Source of the DNA: Sarcocystis neurona
Taxonomy: Eukaryota > Apicomplexa > Conoidasida > Eucoccidiorida > Sarcocystidae
Direction of reading: 5' to 3'
Length of the DNA: 64,000 nucleotides
NCBI GenBank assembly: GCA_000727475.1
Contig: KL647288.1
Location: 784,832 to 848,831, forward strand
Shown one piece after another: positions 11,681 through 26,600 of the stretch; the stretch's first letter is position 1, and every line of letters starts with the position of its first letter. The notes beneath the pieces were generated by a model. It was not told the origin of the DNA. It worked only from the letters and a program-made list of their open reading frames with translations, and did no database searches. A program made the position numbers and the translations under genes.

Positions 11681-14600
11681 CAAATTTCTATTTCTCTGTG
11701 TATCTCTTCCTCTCTTCTCTCTCGCTTTCTCTCTACGTATACGAGGATATGCTGGACTGCCGTCTTCCAACACTCAAACACGTACATACATATATATACA
11801 TATGTACACAACACTGCACACACACATATAAACATATATATACATATTTTTTATAGATACGTACGGACGTGTGTATCTGTGTACACGTATGTATATACAT
11901 GAGGAAAAGTGCTGCTCTTCCTCTTCCTCTTTTTTCTCTCTTTTCTCGCTGTCTCCCCATATGCATGCACCCATGTGTACAGATATATCTGTAGCGCTGT
12001 ATATAGATATGCGCCCGTGCTCGAGGATATACTCGCTGTTTTGCGTCTTCTTCACTTCTTCCACCCTTTCTTTGAGTTTTTTCTTCTCCGGATCTCCTTC
12101 GCCGTCTCTTCTTTCTGCCTCGCTGTCTCTCTCTGAACTCCTCCCTCTGTGTCTGCGTCTCTCTGTGTGTTACATATCTTTTTACGTGGATGTCTCCGCC
12201 CTCTTCTGCCTTCGTTTCTTCTTCGGTGAGGACTTCTCCTGCTTGGAATTGTCTTCCCCTCTATTCGTCTTCTTCTTCGGGTCAACTGCGTCTCTTCCCC
12301 TCCTCTCCGTCCCTTTCTTCTACACGCTCGCCCAGAGACTGACATGGGTCTACATCTGGTTGTCCATTTATACGTATTTATCTCTTTCTGACTCATTTCT
12401 TCCTCGCAACATATATACATATATATTTCTCTATTACTTCTTCTTTGGTACACACAATCTCTATATCTGTATTTCTAAACTATTTCTTCTTCGATATACA
12501 CATATATATATGTGTACGAAGCTATTGAGCAAGTTTATCTTTTCCTCGACGGCTACGTATATCCATCAGTATGTAGTTGTGGATAAGTTTAGTTTTTCTT
12601 CTTTTTTCTCTGAGTCTCGTGTGTGTGCGTGTGTCTGTTTTTCTCACGACCTGCTTTTCTCTGACCTGCTGCAGCAGTCGCTTCTTGTTCCCTTCTGCTG
12701 TCGTGTGTGCAGTTTGTGAGCGCAGTGAGCTTCTCCTTTCTTCCCCTTCTCCGAGCACATCTCTTCTGCTGGTTTCCCCCTCCATTTTGCTGCCTTTCGT
12801 CGTTCTTTACGTGCGCAGGCTCAGCGAAAACGAGGTGACGCTGCTGGCCCGCCGAAGCCTCGCAGCTGCCGAAGGAGACCGGAGCGCTCTTCGAGCGTAT
12901 AGACACCAGACGGGCCCCATAACGGCAGCCGCAGGAGAAGCCGCAGGAAGAAGAGGAGGAGGGGGGGGAGTAGACGAAGAAGAAAAGAAGAAGAACTGTT
13001 CAGCTGCATGGGAGGACCAGCGGAAGGCAGCGGCATCTGCTGCGGCGGCTGCTGCGGAGGCTGCAGAAGCAGCAGGGACTGTCTCTCTGCAACTTTCTGG
13101 CAGGAAAAAAAGTAAGAAGTTCTCAGCGCACGGTGCTAAGCAAAGAAGAGGTAGAAAAGGGAGATTCTTTATCGATGGTCGTTATTTCGAATCCCTGGTA
13201 AGCTGCAGGTTTCTTCTCCCTCCTCTTCTGGTTGAAAAAACTTGCAACGAGGTCACGCTGCAGAGACGGTGCACACTGCAGCAGGCGTCTCGGCAACAGC
13301 AGCAACTGCAGCAGCAGCAGCAACTGCAGTAGCAGCAGCAACTGCAGTAGCAGCAGCAACTGCAGTAGCAGCAGCAACTCCAGTAGCAGCAGCAACTCCA
13401 GCAGCAGCAGTGGAAGACTGCGACGCCACCGGCGACAGCAGCTACGAGACGGTAAAAAAGAAATAGATTGAGCAGGTTGAGGAGGAGAAGATGCGGAGGA
13501 AGCGGGGGGAAGTCGGGAAAGGAGAATTGAAGAAGAAAGGTAATGAATACGCACCAGCAGCAGCAGGTGCGCCAGCAGTAGGAGGAGGAGCCGCGGACGC
13601 AGGAGGAGCAGCAGTAGCAGGAGGCGGAACAGCAGCAGGAGCCGCAGCAGTAGCAGGAGCAGCAGCAGCAGGAGGAGCAGCAGTAGTAGGAGGTGCCCCG
13701 CGGTGCAGCGAACGCAGCAGCAAACCCAGTGACAGCGCCACGAGCAGCGGCAACAGCAGCAGCGGCAACAGCAGCAGCAGGAGTAACAGCAGCAGCAGGA
13801 GTAATAGCAGCAGCAGGAGTAATAGCAGCAGGAGAGTGAGCTGTTGCAACAGGCGCGGGTCCAGCACCACGAGCCAGGACGCCAGCAGCAGAAAAAGCAG
13901 CAGCAGCAGGAGAAAAGGCAGCAGCACTAGCAGGAAAAGCAGCAGCAGGAGGAGAACCAGCAGTCGTAGGAGCAGGAACAGCTGTAGGAGCAGCAGGAGG
14001 AGCAGCAGTAGTAGGAGAAGCAACAGCAGTAGGAGGAGCAGTAGTAGTAGGAGCAGCAGAAACACCAGCAGGAGCAGCAGCACGAGTAGTAGCAGCGGAG
14101 GTAGGCGCGGATGAATATTTGTGTTGCACGCTGACGCATGCAGCTTTTCTTTTGAAAAGAAGGTAGAGAGGAGACTTCACGAAGAACAAGACGTGCTTTA
14201 AGTTGGCAGAAGAAGAAGTAGAACACAAGAAGAGAAAAGAGGAAGAGGAAAAGCCGCATAGCGATGCTTGCTCAGTCTTTTTCTGCCCGTTGAAAATGTG
14301 CGAATCCAACACAGAGAGACGCCTGTGTCGTCGAGAAGCGACTCCTGCTGCCACCAACAGCAAGCCAGAGAAAACGGGCGTCTCTTCCGTACCGACTCTT
14401 CTTCACTATTGACCCGTCTCTGCTGACACCTGGCAACCGACTCTGCTGCAGGTGTCTTCTTTTCAAGAGAAATCTACGGTCGAGAAATGGACCTATCACC
14501 CGCTTCGACCGTCTCTGTCTCTCTACGTCTTACTCAGCAGCCGATAGCTACGGGTGGCGAGTCGCTAGTATACGCAGGCCTGCAGACCAAATTGATACGA

Positions 14601-17600
14601 AGGGGAAGGTTGACGTGTCCCCGTATATATATGTTTATCTTCCACAGAATAAATGAATAGGTGGGGTATAGTCCGTGTCCTTGTTTCAGCAGCTAGCCCC
14701 GTTGTTCGGCTTCTATTTTTTACTGCCAGATGCCGTGGGTCGATGCGTGGGGCTGCTGCTGCAGCAGCGGATCAACACCGAGACGGTGGAGCAGCTGCCC
14801 CGTCTCGTTGAGAGAGACGGAGACGCCGAGACACGCACCCACGCCCCCCCCACCAGCAGCGGGGCCGACCCCTGCGTCCCCAACTAAAAGAAGCCGCACA
14901 CTTGTGTGTGTCTCTGTCTCTGCAGAACCGACGCGTTTTTCTCTCTCTCTACATATCTATCTATATATGTGTACACATATATTTATACATACGCATAACT
15001 ACTCTTCATACATATATGTGTGTAGCCAAGGTGCTTTCTATTGTATCTACAAAGAAACGCAGAAGAAACCCCCAGCGGTTCCCAGCACTTGAAACTGTCA
15101 ACAAGAAAAACGAGGGTAATACGTCGCCGTCGAACGAGAGTTTTGCGTCCTACAAAAGGGAGCCACAATCTGACGCAGAAGCAGAATAAAAAAAGGAGCA
15201 GAAGACGCTTCTATGTGAATGTGCATATATAAGTGTGTGTTTGAATCTATACACATAGAAGTGTTTATATATATATATGTATGTATATAGTTGCCTGTAC
15301 ATATATATATGTATATGTTTATACATATGTAGATGTGTACGTAGACAGACGAGAAGCTCTATGTATATATACACTCACACAAGTGTTTGTATACCTATAT
15401 ATATACGTGTATATGTATATTCTATATATTTGCCTATGTAGACATCTATATAAGTGTTTATATATATATATATATGTATATGGATATAGATATATGTGTG
15501 GCTGTGTACGTAGCGAGAGAGGAGATAATCTATGTATCTCTACACACATATAAATATTCGTACACACATATATATATACAGATAGATAGATAGATACTTG
15601 CTTATATATATGTGTACGTAGAGAGAGAGGAGACTCTTGTATGAGTGCAATGAAGAGGAGGAAGAGGCGCAATATCGACGGCGAAAGCAGCAGCAGCAGC
15701 AGTCGCAGTGTCCCCGAGAAGAAGACACCGAAGGAAGAAAGAAGAGGGACACCAATGCGCGCCCCTTTGTATGTACATGAATCTACTGGCACACTCTCAC
15801 CCAGAAACAGAAGCCTGTCTCTTTATTCACATATATGTATTTCTGTAGTTTTGTCTATCTGTACGGCACAAGGATCTATCCGTGTATATATACGTATGTA
15901 TGGAGTTGCAGCAGTTCATCTATTTCTCTCTGTCTCATATATATAGATGTGTTTCTCCATATTGAAGTATTCCTATCCGTCTATCTATCTATCCATATCT
16001 ATACATATATGTATTTCTCTCTCCCTGTATATACGCCCACCTACCTGTTTGCTTATATATATATAAGTATCTGCCTTTCTGTCTGCGGGTGTATCTGTGT
16101 CTCTGGGCATATGGAGGTATATAGCTGTCAAGCAATCTACCTATATTCGTAGATATATTCATATTAGATCCTTAGCCCTTCATTCTCCCTTTTGAATGGG
16201 CGGACTGATCTATCGACCCATATAAATATATATATGTATATGTGTTTACGTCTACGTAGGAATGTGTGCACGTTTGTATGTGTATAACCGTAGCGATACC
16301 ACATATAAATATAAATATATATATTTGTGTACGTATATGGTGGTATATGCACGTGTATCTCTCTCTACTCGATAGCACATATAAATATAAATATGTACGT
16401 ATATGGTGGTATATGTACGTGTGTATACACAGGTAGCAAGACTGTCTATGAATAAATTCATATATGTTTTAATATGTACATACGTATACACACATATACA
16501 TGAATATATATATATATTCACATATATATACATGCGGTAGAAGGTACAGAAATGTAATTTGATGTGGAGACGTATGTGTGTATGAATTGTTTTACAGAAT
16601 TTCTGCACGTGCATGTATCTGTGAGTGTGTTCATAAGTGCCACATATACCACGTCACGACAAGAAGAAATTCATGAATATAAATGTAGATGCAATCGATA
16701 AACTTTTGCAGTGGAGAGGCATCACAGATAAACCCCCACTTATATATGTCGCGCCCTACTTTCTGCTCCCGCTCTCGCTTTCCTTCTCCAAAGAGAAGTG
16801 TAGATATCTGCATGTGCATGCATCTAGCTGAATATTATATGAATTCACGAATATATGTATACACGCCTACACATGTATATAGAGGCGCAACTCTCTCGCT
16901 CGGTATCTCCCCCCCCGTCGGAGAACTATACATCTACACACAAATACGCAACAGCATCTACTCTCTCTCTGCAAGGAGCTACACACGTATATATACATAT
17001 ATACATATATACATACATACATATATATATATGTACAAACACGCAGGCGCATCTATTTCTTGGTCTCCCTCTCTCTGCGGGAAGCCATACATTTACATAC
17101 AAATATATGGAGGAGTCACTTCTCTCCGTTTATTTCTCGAAAAGCTATATACTGATGTACACGCCTGTTTCTGTTAGTTTCTCTGTCTTTTTGACGTGGA
17201 GGTCTGCATGCATATATGTATATCTGTCAATATAAAACAAATATTTATATATTTAGAGGTGGCCACGTTGGTGCCCTCTTCGGGTCTTTCTGTCTCTCTG
17301 TCTGTCTACATCTCTGTATATATACGCAGACACACCCATCTGTCTGTGTTTCTGTAGAGCTTCACATATATGTAATGTGCACCTGCTCCTGCGTAGAGGT
17401 GCATGCGTTGTTGTATATGTATAGGAAAGTATATATGTATATTGGTGTTTGTATATATATTTATTGTACATGGTTGAGCTCGGTCGGGAGAACTTCTGCA
17501 GCTCTTTTTCTTCGTGTCTCGTCTCTGCGTGTGTGGATAAATGTCGACGTGGGCTTGCAGCAGCAACGGCAGCACCTCCGTGGAGTGTCTCAGGAAGAGG

Positions 17601-20600
17601 CGCATGCGGCTGCTTGCTTGCTCGTGTTGCACGTTCTCTGCAGCGACTGCTCCAGGTCCTTCCATGCGTTGCTGCTGCTGCTGCTTTTTTTCGTTTGCTG
17701 GCGCACGTATGCACATCCGCTGCTGCTGCTGGTGTGCTGCTGCTGTCGCTGTGCTGCTCTGCTGCTGCTGCTGTGCTCCTGCTGCTGCTGGGGGTGTGGG
17801 GTGGCTGCAGCAGGTGCGGCGACGCGTTCTCCGCCTGCGTGGGTGCGCGCTGCATACGAGCAGATGCACCAGAGCGGGGGAGAAATGTACCTGCAGCAGC
17901 AGCACCAGCAGCAGCAGCAGCGTCGGCAGCGGGCTGCGGCCCTGCGTCTCCGCATGCAGCAACAGCAACAGCAGGACAAAGAAGAAAAAGAAGAAGAAGA
18001 GAAAGGAGAAGAAGCAGCAGGGAGGTTTTGGAGCAGCAGAACAGAGTCAGCAGCAGCGCGGCGGCTAATACAGCAAAGGCGGCAGCTCTCTGCAGCACAA
18101 GCAGCAGGAGCAGTAACAGCAGCAGGAAGGACGGCAGCAGGAACAACAACAGCGGGAGCAACAGCAGCAGGAGCAACAGCAGCAGGAGCAACAGCAGCAG
18201 GAGCGGACGTGGCCGCTGTTGCTGCGGCTGGTCGAGCTGCAAGTCTGAAGAATTTGCAGCGGGCGCCGCAGGTGATTCTCGCGCCGTTTCTCGTGCTGCT
18301 GCTACTCCCCAAGAGATCTCGGCGGTGCTGCTGCTGTTGCTGTTGCGTGACGACGGACTCTAGGACATTCCTCAGAGAAACGCAACAGCATCTGTACATA
18401 TCTCTATAATGGATGAACACATGCATACATTTGCAGAGAGACATACATCTATGTATCGAGACATACGTATACGTTTCTCTAGAAACATACATATATATAT
18501 ATATATCAATACGTGGAAAGACATACGTGCTTCTATCTCTAGAAACCCGATGTATATGCGTACGTATTCGGAAGGACATATTTGTTTAGTTGTATAAATG
18601 CCGGTTGCACCGCTGTCCCCACGTCTTTCTATGAATGAAGCAGTCTCACTTCTTTGCACCCGCCTGTACACACACACACACACACTGCTACACATATATC
18701 TGTGGAAGTCATATAACGGGATTTATATACATACATGAACGTCCCTACACAAATGTATTTAACTGTTTCTCCCCAAATATAGAATATCTGTCTCTCCAAT
18801 TATTTATATATATGTACATTTCTCTACACAAATATATATATATTCGTGTCTCTCTCTCTCTATATGTACCTATATATATATCTCTACATGTAAATACGTA
18901 CGTATATACCAAGCTAATTAGAAGTCAACGTCCTTCTGTATACTTCCGCATATAATCATTTGAGACACGTACACGCGTAGATATATATATATCTTCGTTT
19001 CTGTATATATCTCTCTTTCTGTATATGTCTCTCTTCCTATATGTCTCTCTGTACATGCATGGCTCCCTATGTACATATATATATGGGTAGAAAGCAGGCT
19101 TATTAGATACCAGAGTCTTTCTGTATTTTCCTTGATATAATTACTTGAGCGACTTGTATATATATATATGTCCACGGCGGACATGTATATATTGGCTTTT
19201 GACTAGAAGTTCATATTCTTCTTTATATTTCCGCGTATATATAAAGGATGCTAAAGAGATGTGTAGGATAAGAAAGGTGATCAGACGGTAGTGTCTTCCC
19301 GTACATTTCCTCTTTGCTTCAATATACCTGTATACACACACGACCATGTATACAGGAAGCGCCTTGCTTACATATATATATGTATGCGTATATAAATTGC
19401 CATATACATATAGTCGGTATTTTCATGTGTGGACACCGTGGAAAGGTATGGAGGAAAGACAAGCCAGTGAGACGTCCATCTATATTTCTGTCTAACTGCT
19501 GGGGAAGCATTTACATATATATATCCGTCTAAGCGGTTGGCCCAAGTATATACGTATATATGTATTTCTGTCTAACCGCTTGGGGGGGAATTATATGCAT
19601 ACATATGTGTGTGGGTTTATATGGAAGTGTATATATGTAGACGGAGACACAGAGACAGGGAGACACGGAGACAGGGAGACAGGGAGACACGGAGACGGGA
19701 GACACGGAGACGGGAGACACGGAGACGGGGCCGTCGAAGAGAGGCCTTCTCCTTGTATCGGCCCAGTCATATATTTTCACATATTAGCACTCCACCCACG
19801 TATAGTGAAAATGTATATTCATAGACTTTTATATATGTCTCTTTCTCTCTTTATATATATATGTAAATGTTTGTGTACATATAATATAAGCTGCTCTGCA
19901 TATATGTATGTGTATACCCGCCTTCTATATATATATATAGATGAAGACGGCTATATTTAGAGAAGGTGTCTTACCTTTATACATATAGAATCGATGTGTA
20001 AGCCTCTACATGTGTATATATTAACGTCTCTATATATAAGATAAGCTATTCTACGTATATATACGTATATATGCAGGATCGGTGTCCCGTATATATATGT
20101 GCGAGTATATTTGAAAATGGCTGTATATGGGGACGTCTTGCCTGTCCGTACCCATATTTATATATGTGCGTGAACTTCTGTGTGCGCCAGTATCAATGTA
20201 TAGAAAAATACATGTGTACGTATGTGTATATTCATATATATATATGTGGCAGTGTTGTTGACATATATAAGATGTCTATATAAATCTCATCTATATATAT
20301 AGATGCATACCCACATATTCATATATGTAGGTGTGTAACATGCTTATGTTAGTAGGAAGAGTGGCCGTATATGTAGATACGAGCGAGATGCTGCTGCGGG
20401 TTTTTTGGCTCGGGTGCTGCTGCTGCAGCTGCTGATCTGCACGAGGACGCATGCGCAGGTGCAGCAGTACGTCATGGAGCTGCGGCGCTTGCAGCAGGCT
20501 GCCCTGCTGCAACAGCAGCAGCTGCAGCAGCCGGTGAAGAAGCACCTGCCTGAGCAGCAGATGCAGCAGCAGCAACAGACGCGGCAGGTGCAGCAGCAGC

Positions 20601-23600
20601 AGACGGCGAGGAAGGAGAGGCCGCCGGAGGGGCCGGAGGAAGGGATGGATGTTGCAGCGGAGGGAGAAGCCACAGCAGAGACAGTACGTGGAGAAGAAGG
20701 AGGAACAGCTGCCGCAGGAGAAGGCGGTGCAACAGCAGCAGCGGGCAAGCGAGAAATGTCGGCTGCCTTCTGCAAATTCGTTTCTTCTCTGCGAATTTCT
20801 CCGCTGGGCGGACGGAGACGCCTCTGTATTAACCAGGTACAAGGCGAGAAGTAAAGCAGCTGCAGGAGAAGCAGCGCAGCAGCAGCAGCAGAAGGTAGAA
20901 AAACTGCTGCAGAAGCAGCAGCGGACGCAGAACAGCAGCAGGTGGAGAAACAGCAGCACGAGTAGGAGAAGCAGAGCAGGAGCAGCAAGGAGAGGGAAGG
21001 CAGCAGCAGCAGCGTCGCGGGAAAGGAAGACGAAGAAGAAGCCAAGCAGAGACACACCAGCAGCAGAACAAGCACCAGCAGCAAATGCAGCGTCCTTCCT
21101 GCTGCTGCAGCGAAGGAAGAAACCGCAGCGACAGCGACCGCGCACAACGCAGCAGATTCAGCAGCAGAAGCAGCAGCAACAGAAGCCGCAGCAGAAGCAG
21201 CAACAGAGGCAGCGGTAGAAGCAGCAGCAACAGCAGAAGCAGCAGCAACAGCGGAAGCAACAGGAGCAGCAGAAGCTCCAGCAGCAGCAGCAGAAGCAGC
21301 AGCAGAAGCAGCGGAAGAAGCTGCAGCAGCAGCAGAAGCGGCAGCAGAAGCAGCGGGAGAAGCTGCAGCAGCAGCAGAAGCAGCGGGNNNNNNNNNNNNN
21401 NNNNNNNNNNNNNNNNNNNNNNNNNNNNNNNNNNNNNNNNNNNNNNNNNNNNNNNNNNNNNNNNNNNNNNNNNNNNNNNNNNNNNNNNNNNNNNNNNNNN
21501 NNNNNNNNNNNNNNNNNNNNNNNNNNNNNNNNNNNNNNNNNNNNNNNNNNNNNNNNNNNNNNNNNNNNNNNNNNNNNNNNNNNNNNNNNNNNNNNNNNNN
21601 NNNNNNNNNNNNNNNNNNNNNNNNNNNNNNNNNNNNNNNNNNNNNNNNNNNNNNNNNNNNNNNNNNNNNNNNNNNNNNNNNNNNNNNNNNNNNNNNNNNN
21701 NNNNNNNNNNNNNNNNNNNNNNNNNNNNNNNNNNNNNNNNNNNNNNNNNNNNNNNNNNNNNNNNNNNNNNNNNNNNNNNNNNNNNNNNNNNNNNNNNNNN
21801 NNNNNNNNNNNNNNNNNNNNNNNNNNNNNNNNNNNNNNNNNNNNNNNNNNNNNNNNNNNNNNNNNNNNNNNNNNNNNNNNNNNNNNNNNNNNNNNNNNNN
21901 NNNNNNNNNNNNNNNNNNNNNNNNNNNNNNNNNNNNNNNNNNNNNNNNNNNNNNNNNNNNNNNNNNNNNNNNNNNNNNNNNNNNNNNNNNNNNNNNNNNN
22001 NNNNNNNNNNNNNNNNNNNNNNNNNNNNNNNNNNNNNNNNNNNNNNNNNNNNNNNNNNNNNNNNNNNNNNNNNNNNNNNNNNNNNNNNNNNNNNNNNNNN
22101 NNNNNNNNNNNNNNNNNNNNNNNNNNNNNNNCAGCAGAAGCAGCGGGAGAAGCTGCAGCAGCAGCAGAAGCAGCGGGAGAAGCAGAAGGAGAAACAGAAG
22201 CAGCAGCAACAGGAGCAGCAGGAACAGCAACAGGAGCAGCAGGAACAGCAGCAGAAGCAGCAGGAGCAGCAGGAGAAGCAGCAGTCACAACAGAAGCAGC
22301 AGTAGCGCCCTTTGACGTCGCTGGAACAGCAACAGCAGCAGCGTGTTTGCACATCAGTACAGCAGCAGCAGCAGAAGAAGAAGAAAGACCGGCGGCGGGG
22401 CGCGGTGAGACCGCAGTAGCAGCAGCAGCTGTTGCTGCAAGCGGCGAGCAGCAGAAACAGCAGCAGCGTAAGGCGCTGCGTCACAGCAGCAACAGCAGCA
22501 GCGGAGGACATTGTTGCAGGATAGGTGGCCGCCTCGAAGAGAAGGAACAGAAAGCGCTTATTGTCAGTCTGCTTCCTCCTTCTCCTTTGCAACAACAGCA
22601 GCGATGCCTCGTCGAAGCAGCAGTATCAACAACAAAGAAACAGCAGCTGCAGCAGCTCCTGATCAGCAGCATCACAGCAATTGAATGAGCAGCAGCAGCG
22701 ACAGCTACAGCAGCAGCAGCAGGAGCAACAGCAGCAACAGCAGCAGCAGCAGGAGCAACAGCAATGGACGGACCGCAGCAGAAGCGGCAGTGGACTATCG
22801 ACAGCAGCAGATCTGCGTCTTTTATCAGCGCAAGGTGCAGTGCATTTCATACGGGAAACGAGCAGTAGTCGATGTTCTGCCTCTCTGCTCCTCACTTCTT
22901 CTCCAGTTTTCTAGCAATTCCTTCCCAAGGGCCTTCTTCCTAAAAGAAGTGTTTTCCCTCCGTATTCGTGTTCTGCTTCCCTGCCTCACCTGCACACAAA
23001 CTCTTCTACCCGTCTTCACTTTTGCTGCTTCGCATTTCCCACTTCCACGTCTTCTCTTCCCTCCACTTCTCTCTCTGCTGATCGTCTCCTCTTCTCATTT
23101 CACCCCCTCATCTTCCGACTCTTCCTATTTGTCTTCCTCCTCTTCTTCTTCGTCTCCTTCTTCCTCGTCTTCTTCCGTTTGTTCCTTTTGTTCCCGTGTC
23201 TCTTCCGCTCGTTTTCCCCGTTGTAGAAGACATCTCCTTTCCGTGCTTCTTCCCTTTTGCTGCTCTTCTCGTTTTCTTCTCGATCTTCTTCCTCTTCCTT
23301 TCATTTGTCTTCCCCCCTTCTTCTTCGTCTTCTCAGTTTTCGTCCCCCCCGTGTGCCGCCCCGTCCCTCTGTGTTCTTATTGTTCGTCCTCTTCTTTTGT
23401 TTGCTGTCCCTCTTCTTCCCCCCCCCCCCACACTTCTTCTTTTGCTGCCCCTTCGCTTGGGCGCAAAGATGCCGTGGCCACGTACTCTACTTCGCCGTTT
23501 GTGCTGCAGAAAGTGCTGAAGATGGGCCGCCGTCTTTTGGCTGGTGCTGCTGCTGGGAGAAGACAGGAAGAAACGGACGAAGGCGAGAAAGCAGGTGAAC

Positions 23601-26600
23601 GGAGATTCGTCGAACGAGAAGAAGAAGAAGATGCAGGAGCAGCAGCAGCAGCTGACGCGTGCTCCATCGCTATTCAGCAAAACAGCTGCTCATATTTCCA
23701 CAATCGCCACCTTCTCGTCGACCTTATCCTCGTCAGTTACCCTTTCTCTTCTTCTCCTCCTCCTCCACCGTCTTCTCCTCTTCTTCGTATTCATCTCTTT
23801 TTTCTGCTCTTCTTCGTCTTCTTCGTCGTCTTCTTCGTCGTTTTCTTCTTCTTTTTATTCTTCCATAATCCCACTTTCTCCTCCTTTTCTTTTCTCTTCC
23901 TTCTTTTGCTTCATTTTCTGTTTTTCAGTCATTTCATCCTCCTCGCAGTGCCTCGACGAAAAGCTGCTTCACTTAGTGTCCTCCGACTTCCTCTCTTGCT
24001 CTCTATGCGGCCTCTCCACCACATATATAAATACAAACATTTATATATATATGCATACGTGTTTGTGTGTATCGATGTGTATATGTACATATAGGTACAT
24101 ATATATATATATATATATGTTTGTGTGTATTGATGTGTGTATCTACATATTAATACAAACATATATATATATGTACGTATGTTTGTATCTATCAATGTGT
24201 ATACGTACATTTGAGCACACATATATGTATATATGTTTGTATGTATTGATGTGTATATCTACCTGTTCGTACACATATATTATAAATATTACATATATAT
24301 GTATATATATGCTTGTATATATCGATCGCATGTATGTATGTATAGATTGTATATGTTCACATATAAGTATAGAGATACAATACACGAACACATGTGTGTG
24401 TAAGATAATGTACTGTATATATATGTATATATATCCATGATACTGTCATGAAAATCTATACAGGTGTATATAGATGTATGTTTCTATGCATCTATTGTAT
24501 ATCCACATACATACATACACGTATATATGTAGGAGTATAACATATGTGCAGGAATCGGTGTGTATATATATGTAGAGATGCGCGTCTATATATATATATA
24601 TCTATCTACTCTCACATACATATATATATAGTCGTTTCTCTTCCTCTCTGTCTATACATGAAAATATATATCCCTTTATATATATATACAAACGTATCTG
24701 TCTATGTCTCTCCCTATCTCTCTCCACATATATATATTTATACATATATCCTCCTCTCCCTGTCTCTTTTCCAGACGCATATATATATATATTTATACAT
24801 ATATACAAATATATATCTCCCTCTCTCTCCACATATGGATATGCGTGACTGTCTCTCTGTATATTTGTGTACTTCTCCATCTCTCTATCTAAACCTAATA
24901 ATTCGCATATATATATATATGTTTATGTACAAGGATAAGAAGTCCTATATATATATATATGTTTATATATTTCCTTATATAAGCGTAAGCAGACATATAT
25001 GTATATATGTAAAAATTTTCTTGCATATACATACTTAAGAAGAAGTACATATATCTAGATATTTATATCTCTGCCTGTATATATATATGAGGACGTAGAA
25101 GAACAGATATATACATGTATATATGTGTAGATAGATATTTCTCTGCAGATATGTGTACGTCTGTTGTGTGTGTTGAAGCTCTCTGCCTTTTCTCCAATTT
25201 CTCCTTCCTCGTCGTACGTGGACGAGTTCTTCGTTGTCGACGGTGCTGCCGCTGCTGTTTTGATTTTGTGCGCCGTTTCTCTCTTCCCGTCAAAGTACGT
25301 TTCTTCGTGGTAATCCCGAGGAACAGGCGCGGTGTACGTACACCCCGGATAGGTCTGTGTGGAGCGAGGTGGTGTCTGTACACTCCATTTCTCCACTGCT
25401 ATTGCTGCTCTGGCACGCGAGCGCCTCTGCTTTGTGGGCCGGCGGCGCGACGCTCAGCGTGCGGGTGTCTTTGGCTCCGCGTTCTTCTGCGAGGAGGTTT
25501 GCTGCTGCTGCTTCTTCCGTACCTGCCTGTGCGGCCCAGCTGCTGCTGCGGATAAAACAGCCGCCCCGTTCCCTGCTTATGCTGCCCTGCAGGCTGCTGC
25601 TGCTCTTCATTCCTCCGGAACTGCCGCTGCTGCGCTTCCCGGTTGCCGCTGCTGCTGCATGCGACCAGCTTCCCTGTGCCTCCTGCCGTTCGCTGCCGCT
25701 CCTCCTGCACCACCTGCTCTTGGCTGCTGCTGCTGCTCCTGCACCACTTGCCGTTGGCTGCTGCTGCTGCTGCGTATTGGCCACCTGCCGTTGGCTGCTG
25801 CTGCTGCTGCTCTTGCACCGGGTGCTGTTGGCTGCCGCTGCTGCTGCTGCATGTGATCAGAGCGAATGTATGGATATTGAGGAAGTGCGTAGGACGGGCG
25901 CATCTCCGGCGCTTGGCAGCTGCCCATACTTCGCGACGCAGCTCGCTGCAGCAGAAGCAGAGGTAATGCGACAGCAAAGCAGAAGGAAAGGCGAGAGCAG
26001 AACCGGACGAAAAAGCAGCCGCAGAAAGCAGAGATAAAGCGGTGCAAAGGCAGAAAAGCAGCAGCAACAAGCAGCAGCAACATGCAGTAGCGAAGCAGCA
26101 GGTCCGCGGGGGAGATACACGGGAGTCTTAGACGCGTGCTGCTGGCAAGAAGAAATGGAACGTTTTAAGGGGAAGGCGAGAGAGACGTAAAGCGAGGAGA
26201 GACAAAAGTAAGAAAAAGAAATGGGGCAGGAAAGGATGCAGTCGAAGCGAAGTGCTCCTCCCCACACCGGCAGGGAAGATCTCCTGCTTTTAACCGCTGC
26301 GACTGCGCCTGCACTCCTGCACCCCTTCCGTCTCTCTCTGTCTTTCTCTTTCGCCGTTCCTGCTTTTCTTTTTCTTCTTTCTTTCTCCTTTCTCTTCTTC
26401 CTTTCTTCGTCCTTTTTCTCTTTTTCTCCTGTTCTCCCTCTTTCTTCGATATGCAAGACGTGCTGCTCCTGGGGCTCACGACGGGGAGGCGAGGGGGCGG
26501 GGGGGGCAGGGCCTGCGTTACGCAGTTCTTCGCTTTTTTCTCGCCCTTTCTGTCTCATTCAATACGTCTCTTTCTGTCACTCCCTGCTAACGATCCGCCA

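Noticed and set aside
18240..18310. APQVILAPFLVLL, resembling the VVLPYQ segment before the DEAH box
   Set aside because: It lies upstream of motif Ia at 20.4 kb, the wrong order for the family, and the exon at 28770 supplies the segment with an ungapped alignment.
23675..23750. NSCSYFHNRHLLVDLIL, resembling the fourth Fe-S cysteine segment
   Set aside because: The exon at 25861 (SCPYFATQLAAAEAE) has a better match upstream and downstream and joins in phase to the DEAH exon; both cannot be the same element.
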